DNA of 64,000 nt from Curvibacter sp. CHRR-16 (GTDB lineage Bacteria > Pseudomonadota > Gammaproteobacteria > Burkholderiales > Burkholderiaceae_C): assembly GCF_018474005.1 (NCBI RefSeq), contig NZ_JAHCSH010000003.1, positions 62,001 through 126,000 of the forward strand. Reading direction: 5' to 3'. The notes under the pieces were generated by a model that was not told where the DNA came from, searched no databases, and saw nothing but the letters and a program-made list of their open reading frames with translations. Both the position numbers and the translations under genes were made by a program. This document shows positions 53,679 to 61,130 of the stretch, in pieces (positions within the stretch are counted from its first letter, which is position 1; every line of letters starts with the position of its first letter).

Positions 53679-55631
53679 TCAGTGTTGCAAGCGGAACACC
53701 CCCACCGCCTGCACCAACTCATTGGCCTGACTCTTGAGGCTGGCCGCCGCCGCTGCCATCTCCTCGACCAAGGCCGCGTTTTGCTGCGTCGTCTGGTCTA
53801 TGCTGCCTATGGCCTCTCCCACTTGGCTCACCCCTGCGCTTTGCTCTGCGCTGGCGGCGCTGATCTCGCCCACGATGTCGGTCACTCTGCGGATGCTGCT
53901 GACCACCTCTTGCATGATCTGGCCTGCTTGGTCTACTTGGGTGGAGCCTTGTTCTACCTTTTCTACGCTGGTGCTGATCAATGTTTTGATTTCTTTGGCC
54001 GCTTCGGCGCTGCGCCCTGCCAAGGCGCGCACTTCACTGGCTACCACGGCAAAGCCTCTGCCTTGTTCGCCTGCGCGGGCCGCTTCTACGGCAGCGTTCA
54101 GGGCCAGGATGTTGGTTTGGAAGGCGATGCCGTCGATGACGCCGATGATGTCGGCAATCTTTTGGCTGCTGGTGTGGATGTCGCGCATGGTCTGGACCAC
54201 TTGGGAGACCACTTGCCCGCCTTGGGTGGCGACGTTGCTGGCGTTTTGGGCCAGTTGGTTGGCTTGGCTGGAGCTGTCGGCGTTTTGCCGTACGGTGGAG
54301 CCTAGCTCTTCCATGCTGGCTGCTGTCTCTTCTAGGGCGCTGGCTTGGCTTTCGGTGCGGGAAGAGAGGTCTTGGTTGCCGCCTGCGATCTCTGCACTGG
54401 CGGTGTGGACGGACTCCGCCCCTTGGCGTACTTGGCGAATCACCCCTTCAATGCGGCCCACAAATTGGTTAAAGCCTTGGGCTATGTGGGCCAATTCGTC
54501 GTCGCCATCTTCATCGAGTCGCACTCCCAGATCGGCCTCGCGGCCTGCCAAGTTGTCCATGGTTTTGGCCAACACACCCAGGCGATTCAGCAAGCGGCGC
54601 AGCACAGGCACCAGCACCATACCCGTAATGAACAAGAACACCGCACCGATGGTGACCGTGCCCACGAAGGCTTTCCATGCCTTGGCTTTGGCCGGCGCCA
54701 TGGGGTAGCTGATGACGATGGCCCATGGGGCTATGTCGGGATGGATGCGTACTGGACGCACCAGCATGTAGTGCTGACTGTTGGTATCCAAGTACTGGTA
54801 ACGCTGTCCGGCCTCAATGGCGACCAGCGCTTCGGGTGCTAGGCTTTCGGCCTTTTTGCCCAGTGCTTCTGCGCTGCTGTGGGTCACATACAAGCCGGTA
54901 TGCGAGATAAGCTGCATGGCGGCCTGCTCTGGCAGGCTGATATCGCGCAGCAGTTGGCTCAGGCGCAGCAGGCCAAAGTCGGCGCTGGCTGTGCCCACAA
55001 ACTGCTGGTTGACTTGGATGGGCACCACCAGCGAAGCCATTAAGACGTTCTTGCCTTCAATGGGGTATTGGTACGGTTCTGTGAAGTGGATCTTGCCGCT
55101 TTTCTTGGGGATGTCGTACCAGTCGTTGGCCCCCGGTGTGGGGTCGTTGAAGACAATGGGGTCTACATGAAATCCACCGTCAGGGGTGCGTGTCCAATAA
55201 GGAGCAAACCGACCCGTGTCGTCGTACAGGGGGGCCTGATTGGCAAAGGCACTGTCTTGCCCGTCCAGCGCATTAGGCTCCCATGTCACGGCTCCACCGA
55301 TAAAGTCGGAATGCCGCAGCAGCATGCCCTTGGTCAATTCGTTGATCTGATCACGGGACAAAGGCTTGCCACTGCTTTTGGTGGCTGTCATAGCGGCCTC
55401 CAAACCGATCACACCCGTTAAGTTGGTCTGAATGCGGTTTTGCACGGAGGCTACGGCCTCTTGGGCTTTGCTTTCATAGAACAGCTCTTCTTGGGCTTGT
55501 ACGGTCTGTCCCCCTTGGTAGCCCACCACCATGGCCAAACCGAGGAGGGAAAGCGCTGACATGAACAGCATGGAGGCCAGCAACTTGCGTTGCAATGATT
55601 GCCCTAAGAAATGCAGGAGTCTTTTGATCAT
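53679..55631 (-). CDS. Methyl-accepting chemotaxis protein with double-Cache sensor
   Basis: A 650-residue receptor with an N-terminal membrane helix (about 18-38), a large periplasmic domain (about 40-310) of Cache type ([49 protein letters not shown]), a second helix (about 325-345), HAMP (about 350-400) and a signalling domain with [20 protein letters not shown]. It lacks a C-terminal pentapeptide and ends at VFRLQH. It is 110 bases upstream of the other receptor in the same direction. Upstream lies an AT-rich palindrome. Confidence 0.93.
   Translation of the reverse strand: MIKRLLHFLGQSLQRKLLASMLFMSALSLLGLAMVVGYQGGQTVQAQEELFYESKAQEAVASVQNRIQTNLTGVIGLEAAMTATKSSGKPLSRDQINELTKGMLLRHSDFIGGAVTWEPNALDGQDSAFANQAPLYDDTGRFAPYWTRTPDGGFHVDPIVFNDPTPGANDWYDIPKKSGKIHFTEPYQYPIEGKNVLMASLVVPIQVNQQFVGTASADFGLLRLSQLLRDISLPEQAAMQLISHTGLYVTHSSAEALGKKAESLAPEALVAIEAGQRYQYLDTNSQHYMLVRPVRIHPDIAPWAIVISYPMAPAKAKAWKAFVGTVTIGAVFLFITGMVLVPVLRRLLNRLGVLAKTMDNLAGREADLGVRLDEDGDDELAHIAQGFNQFVGRIEGVIRQVRQGAESVHTASAEIAGGNQDLSSRTESQASALEETAASMEELGSTVRQNADSSSQANQLAQNASNVATQGGQVVSQVVQTMRDIHTSSQKIADIIGVIDGIAFQTNILALNAAVEAARAGEQGRGFAVVASEVRALAGRSAEAAKEIKTLISTSVEKVEQGSTQVDQAGQIMQEVVSSIRRVTDIVGEISAASAEQSAGVSQVGEAIGSIDQTTQQNAALVEEMAAAAASLKSQANELVQAVGVFRLQH
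53983..54164. repeat. Near-identical receptor segment, copy 2
   Basis: Partner of 52322-52503: same sequence with one mismatch over about 182 bases, in the signalling region of the second receptor. Confidence 0.85.
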
Positions 55632-55720
55632 GTGCCTTCGCCTGTCTGCGCATCTGGCGTTGTTGATGCGTGACAGATGGTAACAATATGTTCATTAAAG
55701 AACAGTGAAACCAGTATCAA

Positions 55721-55754
55721 AAATCGGCAAACATGTTTAATTAGTGTTAATTAA
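55721..55754 (-). promoter_or_regulatory. AT-rich palindrome and sigma-28-like -10 box before the Cache receptor
   Basis: TTAATTA (55737-55743) and TAATTAA (55748-55754) form a perfect inverted repeat around GTGT. On the minus strand GCCGATTT (55728-55721) follows, close to the flagellar sigma-28 -10 consensus GCCGATAA. The matching -35 is weak (TTAACAC). The rest of the 176-base gap to the reductase gene holds no other clear feature. Confidence 0.4.
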
Positions 55755-55807
55755 CATAGAAGGCCATCCCCACTGCTATCGATTCACGTGCAACAGCACA
55801 CAGTGAT

Positions 55808-58615
55808 TTATGCTGCAGCGCACTCATCCTTGGCAGCAGCCCACACCCGTGCCCAGCTACCTGTCAGGGCGGCTTTGGCGTACTCGGTGGGACGGGTCTC
55901 GAAAAAGTTGGCGTGCTCTGGAGCGGCTGCCAAGTAGTCCACAAAGGGCAGTGGGTTGTGTGGCACGCCCCAGCGGGGTTGCAGCATGAGCCCCTCCAAG
56001 CGCCTATCGGCAATGAAGCGGATGTACTCCTTGGTTTGGGCGGGCGTGAGCCCGTCTATGCCACCTTGTTCAAAGCACAAGTCGATGAATGCGTCCTCTA
56101 GTTCCACCATCTTCTGGGCAATAGCCACTATCTCTTGCTGCAAATCGGGCGTCCACAGGTGAGGGCGCTCCAAAATAAAGGTGCGAAACAGCCGCAACAT
56201 GTAGTGCACATGCAAGGACTCATCGCGGATGGACCAGCTAACGATCTGGGCCATGCCTTTCATGCGGGCACCACGCGGCAGCTCCGCACGCGCAAAGTTG
56301 AGCAAGATGGCAAAGCTGCTAAAGAGCTGCAGCCCCTCGGTAAAGGCAGAGTAGACCGCCAAGTTGCGCGCTATGTCGCGCTCGTTGTCCATGGCGAAAT
56401 GCTCCAAAAAGTCGTGCTTGTCGACCATGGCTTGGTATTGGCGGAAGGCTTGGTACTCGGCCTCGGGCATGCCTACGGTGTCCAGCAGCAGCGCATAGGC
56501 ATCGGCGTGCACAGCCTCCATGGCCATGAAAGAAGCCAGCATCATGCGTACTTCCTCATTTTGGAAGATGGGCAAAAACCGCGTGGCATAAGCAGCCCCT
56601 ACATCGACGTCGCCGGTAGTGAAGAAACGAAATAGCTGCGTTAGCAGGTGGCGCTCGCTGTCGGTCATGCGGTAGCGCCAGTCGGCTATGTCTTCGTGCA
56701 GCGGGGCCTCTTCGGGGGACCAATGCATTTGCTGTTGCGCTTTGTAGGCTTGAAAGGCCCATGGATAGTGAAACGGTTTGTAGTAGCCCTTGGCCTGCAA
56801 CACGTTGTGGGAGACATGCGTGGCATCGACTACTTGGTCAGCATCCTTGGACAGGGCTTCAGCAGGCCGAGCCGCCTCTGAGCGCATGTAGTAGCGCGAC
56901 TTCACCCCTTCTCGCCATGCTTGCATGTGCACCAAGTGGAGTTGGGCGACGCTGGCGTTGGCATGGAAGAAGAGGTTGAGTGACTGGCTCTGGCAAATGT
57001 GTCGCTGGCGCTGCCCTGCCAAGCGCACCAATACGTGTTGGTCTATTTCGATAGCGGTACGGAAGACTTTTTTGTCTTGCACACTGAGCCAAGGCAAGTG
57101 CTGTACCGACCCTTTGTGGGCCGATATATTGAGCCACACATCCTCCTTGTCTTGCCCCAATGCCTGCAGACGCTGTTGCAGCAATGGATTGCGCACCACA
57201 AAAGAACCGGAAAGGGTTTTGTGGGTGAACACGTTGGCACGGTATGGCTCAATGCCGGGTGATACGCCACCTGCGATGATGGAGGAAGTGCCATTCGGTG
57301 CCACGGCCAGCAGGTGCATGTTGCGGCGCAAAAGGCCTGCGGCATCGGAGCATGCGCCTCGCTCGCGAGCCAGCTGGGCACTGGCGACAACGGCGGCGTC
57401 TTTGAGGTGCGAAAACACGGCTTCGTTGAGTGCTTCAGCAGCGGAATCATCCATGGACAAGCCGTATTGCTGCAGCAGCGTATGAAAGCCCATCGCCCCC
57501 AAGCCCAAGGCACGCTGCGCTTTGGCATCGGCTACGGCTTTGTGCAGGGCACTGGGTGCATTGTGGATAAAGAGCTCAATGCTGTTATCGAGCATGCGCA
57601 CCAAGTCTTCAACAAAGCGTGGATCGCTTTGCCATTCATGCCATTTGGCCAAATTCACCGAGCACAAGGTGGCTATGGCCGTGCGGTCTTGGCTTGTGGG
57701 GAGCACAATTTCATTGCATAAATTGCTTTGCACTATGCGCATGCCAGCGGCTTTTTGCGCAGCTGGTAAAGCGCGATTGGCCGTATCGGTCCACAGCAAA
57801 AAAGGCTCGCCCGTTTGCATGGATACCTCCAGCAACCGCTCCCACAGCTCTTTGGCTGACACTACATCCACCACGTGTTGTGTGCCAGGCTCAATGAGTG
57901 GCCAACTGTCGTCCACCTGTGCATCGTGCTCACAGCGCTCTAGCAACTGCATAAAAGCATCTGGAATGCATACGCCGTGGTGCAAGTAGAGCGCCTTGCG
58001 ATTGGCATCACCGCCCGTAGCCTTGCGCATTTCTAGAAATTCCAAAATGCTGGGATGGCCTATATCCAAATAGGCCGCGTAAGCACCTGCTCGTACTTCC
58101 CCTTGTGGCACAGCTTGGGTCAGTGCATCGAGCACGCGCAGGTGGGGGATTACTTCATCGCGATGCCCGCCATGTCGCCCTCCAGCCCCCGAGGAGGCTG
58201 CGCCCCAATACCCACCAATACCCCCTCCTACTGCACAAATTTGCGCCGATTCGGACTCATGCTGGGTGAGCTTGTCAAAGCCTGCTCCGGCATGGCCGAG
58301 ATAACACGATATGGGCAGGGTGGGCACTGCCGCAAAGCAACGGGCTTGGTAGTTATCCGACCACCGTTTAGTAAAGTGCAAGCGCACAGGTGCATTGGCC
58401 AGCATGGGGGTGACCGGCACAAACCACTGGTGGCTCATGTAGTCATAGAGACGCTGGGCATGCGCTGGATTGTCTGCATACGCCAGTGCAGCTCTGGCAA
58501 ATGCTTGCTGGGGGCTCGTTTCGTCCGGCAACAAATAACGATCTTGCAGCGTAATGCGTGCAAAGGCACTCAGTGCAGCATCGCGCTGCGACTCCGTTTG
58601 GACTTCGGGGTACAT
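55808..58615 (-). CDS. Class I ribonucleotide reductase, fused alpha (NrdA) and beta (NrdB) subunits
   Basis: One 935-residue chain. Alpha part (about 1-580): active-site Cys104 (E. coli C225 equivalent), Asn298/Cys300/Glu302 in SNLCNEI (N437/C439/E441), Cys318 in TLCSVNLA (C462), and the radical-relay pair Tyr575-Tyr576 in KSRYYMRSE. Beta part (about 605-935): Trp632 in HWSPEE (W48), iron ligands Asp669, Glu700, His703, Glu760, Glu799, His802, radical Tyr707 in MEAVHADAYALL, and tail Tyr912 (Y356). It lacks an N-terminal ATP-cone and has no CxxC or Cx4C tail in the linker or at the end (only Cys932). The start ATG at 58615 is 5 bases after a small gene. Assignments by motif; subunit fusion is read directly from the frame. 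Confidence 0.93.
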   Translation of the reverse strand: MYPEVQTESQRDAALSAFARITLQDRYLLPDETSPQQAFARAALAYADNPAHAQRLYDYMSHQWFVPVTPMLANAPVRLHFTKRWSDNYQARCFAAVPTLPISCYLGHAGAGFDKLTQHESESAQICAVGGGIGGYWGAASSGAGGRHGGHRDEVIPHLRVLDALTQAVPQGEVRAGAYAAYLDIGHPSILEFLEMRKATGGDANRKALYLHHGVCIPDAFMQLLERCEHDAQVDDSWPLIEPGTQHVVDVVSAKELWERLLEVSMQTGEPFLLWTDTANRALPAAQKAAGMRIVQSNLCNEIVLPTSQDRTAIATLCSVNLAKWHEWQSDPRFVEDLVRMLDNSIELFIHNAPSALHKAVADAKAQRALGLGAMGFHTLLQQYGLSMDDSAAEALNEAVFSHLKDAAVVASAQLARERGACSDAAGLLRRNMHLLAVAPNGTSSIIAGGVSPGIEPYRANVFTHKTLSGSFVVRNPLLQQRLQALGQDKEDVWLNISAHKGSVQHLPWLSVQDKKVFRTAIEIDQHVLVRLAGQRQRHICQSQSLNLFFHANASVAQLHLVHMQAWREGVKSRYYMRSEAARPAEALSKDADQVVDATHVSHNVLQAKGYYKPFHYPWAFQAYKAQQQMHWSPEEAPLHEDIADWRYRMTDSERHLLTQLFRFFTTGDVDVGAAYATRFLPIFQNEEVRMMLASFMAMEAVHADAYALLLDTVGMPEAEYQAFRQYQAMVDKHDFLEHFAMDNERDIARNLAVYSAFTEGLQLFSSFAILLNFARAELPRGARMKGMAQIVSWSIRDESLHVHYMLRLFRTFILERPHLWTPDLQQEIVAIAQKMVELEDAFIDLCFEQGGIDGLTPAQTKEYIRFIADRRLEGLMLQPRWGVPHNPLPFVDYLAAAPEHANFFETRPTEYAKAALTGSWARVWAAAKDECAAA

Positions 58616-58620
58616 AGGGC

Positions 58621-58854
58621 TTAACGAGCTACACGAGCAAAGCGCCCGTCGAACATTTCATCAATACCACGCACCCACACCAACCCGGTTTCTTGGTGCT
58701 GGTAGACGCAGCAGATCGTCAAATCCGCCTCCAAACGGGCGAATGCGACTATGGTGTAAAGACCACCGCTTTTGAGATGCTGAACTTGGTCATTAACGGC
58801 AAACGGGAAATTGCTTGCGTCGATTGGCAATTCTGATAATGATTTACCTGTCAT
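58621..58854 (-). CDS. Small protein, DUF1653-like, in the reductase operon
   Basis: A 77-residue protein with one compact beta-rich domain: VNDQVQHLKSGGLYTIVAFA, then CCVYQHQETGLVWVRGIDEMF. The pattern (His, Gly-x-Tyr, Val-Tyr, Trp-Val-Arg, Met-Phe) resembles DUF1653, a small domain common in phage and bacteria without a proven role; the match is by eye. ATG at 58854 has GAGGAG upstream and is preferred over an ATG 48 bases earlier. It lies 5 bases before the fused reductase gene and must be co-transcribed with it. Confidence 0.72.
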   Translation of the reverse strand: MTGKSLSELPIDASNFPFAVNDQVQHLKSGGLYTIVAFARLEADLTICCVYQHQETGLVWVRGIDEMFDGRFARVAR

Positions 58855-58975
58855 GCTGCGCTCCTCATGTCCACTGACGTGGTTCTTTATGCTGCCTAGC
58901 AATCACTCATTAACGAACTCTGTACCAGATTATCATCAGAATGTTTCACTTTGTTTATTTGTAATCGGCTAACTT

Positions 58976-61030
58976 ATGCCAAGCAAGTCACCAGCCACCA
59001 AACCACGCACTATGGACGTTGACGATGAAGCCACCAGTGCAAATGGGTTGGCCATGCATACCACTGGATTGGGGCTGGTTGCTGCGCCTGTGTGGATTTT
59101 TGATATCGATGCGTCGCGCATTGAATGGGCCAATGCGGCCGCACTGCAGGTGTGGCGCGCAGACTCTCTGGCTGAACTGCGCAGTCGCGACATGGGTGCC
59201 AATATGTCCACCACAGTGGCCAAGCGGCTCAAGCAATACCAACTCGATTTTCAGCAACACAACGCTGTATTTCATGAGTTATGGACGGTCTATCCAGAAG
59301 AAGTGCCTGTCCACCTGAACGTGCGCTTTAGCGGCTACACCTTCCCAGATGGCAGGGTTGGCATGCTGTGTGAGGTGCAAGGGGGTAACGAGCATTCGCC
59401 AGAGTCCTTGCGCTCGGTAGAGGCTTTGCTGCATACCAGTGCCATGATCAGTTTGTACGGCATGGACTTGCGTCCGCTCTACCACAACCCTGCAGCGCGC
59501 AGCATGGTGACAGCACTGAAAGCATCGCTGGACTCGCAAATTGTCGACAAGCAACAGTTCACCCTTTTCATGGCCGATTTGAAGGACAACGGTTCTTGCA
59601 CGCGCACGCTGGAGGTGCGTACAGCACTGGGTAACCGGTGGCATGAAATGAATGCTCGCCTATGCCGCGATGCAGTCACCGGCAACGATGCGATTTTGGT
59701 CAGCGAAGTGGACATCACACCGGTTAAGTTGGCCGAAGCCAAGGCCCAATTCATTGCGCTGCACGACACACTGACGGGCTTGCCCAATCGCAGCCACATG
59801 ATGAGCCGCTTTGAGCAGTGGGAGAAGCAAGCCACGGCCACAGGCATGCAAGCGGCATTGCTGTTCATCGACCTTGATCGCTTCAAAGACATCAACGACA
59901 CCCTAGGCCACGCTGCGGGTGATGAAGTGCTGGTCATCATGGCCGAGCGCTTGCGCCGTGCATCGGGTGCGGACACTATGGTGGCGCGCCTTGGTGGCGA
60001 CGAGTTTTTGATTCTGCTCACCAGTGATGACATCCACAACGCGTTGAGCATGGTGGAAGACCGCATCCTGAGTGTCGCTGCCAAACCCATGCAAATAGGC
60101 AATCACAGCGTGATGTTGACCCCCAGCATGGGGGTAGCGCTGTACCCCATGGATGGCAACGATATATCCACCCTCATGCGCAATGCCGATTTGGCGCTCT
60201 ATAACGCAAAGGAGCGCGGGCGAAATCGGGCCGTTCATTTCAATATGCAGATGGCGCAAGCGGTAATGGGGCGCACCACGCTGGAAAACGATCTGCGCAA
60301 AGCCTTGGAGTTAGAGCAATTTTTGCTTCACTACCAACCCAAAGTAGATGCCCACAGCGGAAAGATAGTGGGAGCAGAAGCACTGCTGCGTTGGCTGCAC
60401 CCACGGCGTGGCTTGATCGCACCCGACCAATTCATCCCAGTGTGCGAAAGCATTGGGCTCATACGCACCTTGGGCAACTGGGTGCTGCAAGAAGCTTGTT
60501 TCCAGCAAGTTCGCTGGAGTCAGCAAGGACATGCACTGCAAGTGTCGGTCAACTTGTCTGCCCATCAGCTACAGCACTCCATGCTGTTGCATGACATCCA
60601 AACTGCACTGCAAACAACGGGTTGCGATCCACAAAAGCTGGAACTTGAACTGACTGAATCCATGCTGGTCAGCAAAGACAAGGCATTGGCTCCCCTGTTT
60701 GAGCAAATCCGCTCCATCGGTGTGCAACTGGCACTGGACGATTTTGGAACGGGTTACTCCAACTTGGGCTATTTGCAGCGCATCCCACTGCAGACCCTCA
60801 AGGTAGACAAGAGCTTTGTACAGTGTGCAATTAGCGACAGGCCACTCACCGGCATCATTGCCAACCTCTGCCAAGTAATGGGGTTTAGGGCCGTAGCCGA
60901 AGGGGTGGAAACAGAAGAGCAGCTCAACTGGCTGCGCAGTTTGGGTATTGAGCAATACCAAGGTTTTTTGTTTTCAAAACCGCTGCCCGTTTCACAATTT
61001 GACGCGCTTTTACAGAGCCATCATCGCTAA
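58976..61030 (+). CDS. PAS-GGDEF-EAL protein, cyclic di-GMP turnover
   Basis: A 684-residue soluble regulator. PAS-like sensor regions (about 25-130 and 140-255) precede the GGDEF domain (about 258-425; DTLTGLPNRSHM, active site RLGGDEFLILL) and the EAL domain (about 435-680). EAL catalytic residues appear intact: GAEALLRW, SVNLSAHQL, LELTESML, LDDFGTGYSNLGY, LKVDKSF and EGVETEEQL. Both activities are therefore possible. It is divergent from the DUF1653-like/reductase unit across 121 bases. No membrane segment is seen. Confidence 0.93.
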   Translation: MPSKSPATKPRTMDVDDEATSANGLAMHTTGLGLVAAPVWIFDIDASRIEWANAAALQVWRADSLAELRSRDMGANMSTTVAKRLKQYQLDFQQHNAVFHELWTVYPEEVPVHLNVRFSGYTFPDGRVGMLCEVQGGNEHSPESLRSVEALLHTSAMISLYGMDLRPLYHNPAARSMVTALKASLDSQIVDKQQFTLFMADLKDNGSCTRTLEVRTALGNRWHEMNARLCRDAVTGNDAILVSEVDITPVKLAEAKAQFIALHDTLTGLPNRSHMMSRFEQWEKQATATGMQAALLFIDLDRFKDINDTLGHAAGDEVLVIMAERLRRASGADTMVARLGGDEFLILLTSDDIHNALSMVEDRILSVAAKPMQIGNHSVMLTPSMGVALYPMDGNDISTLMRNADLALYNAKERGRNRAVHFNMQMAQAVMGRTTLENDLRKALELEQFLLHYQPKVDAHSGKIVGAEALLRWLHPRRGLIAPDQFIPVCESIGLIRTLGNWVLQEACFQQVRWSQQGHALQVSVNLSAHQLQHSMLLHDIQTALQTTGCDPQKLELELTESMLVSKDKALAPLFEQIRSIGVQLALDDFGTGYSNLGYLQRIPLQTLKVDKSFVQCAISDRPLTGIIANLCQVMGFRAVAEGVETEEQLNWLRSLGIEQYQGFLFSKPLPVSQFDALLQSHHR

Positions 61031-61130
61031 AACATACGCTCTGTCACCATTGCTTGCAGAGCTTTCATGAATCCCCTTCTATTCTGTCCCGATAAACGGT
61101 TATCCGGCTATCACACAGGGAGGATGGGCA

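Noticed and set aside
61088..61095. CCCGATAA as a flagellar sigma-28 promoter for the third receptor
   Set aside because: No TAAA-type -35 box at the right distance, so not listed as a promoter.
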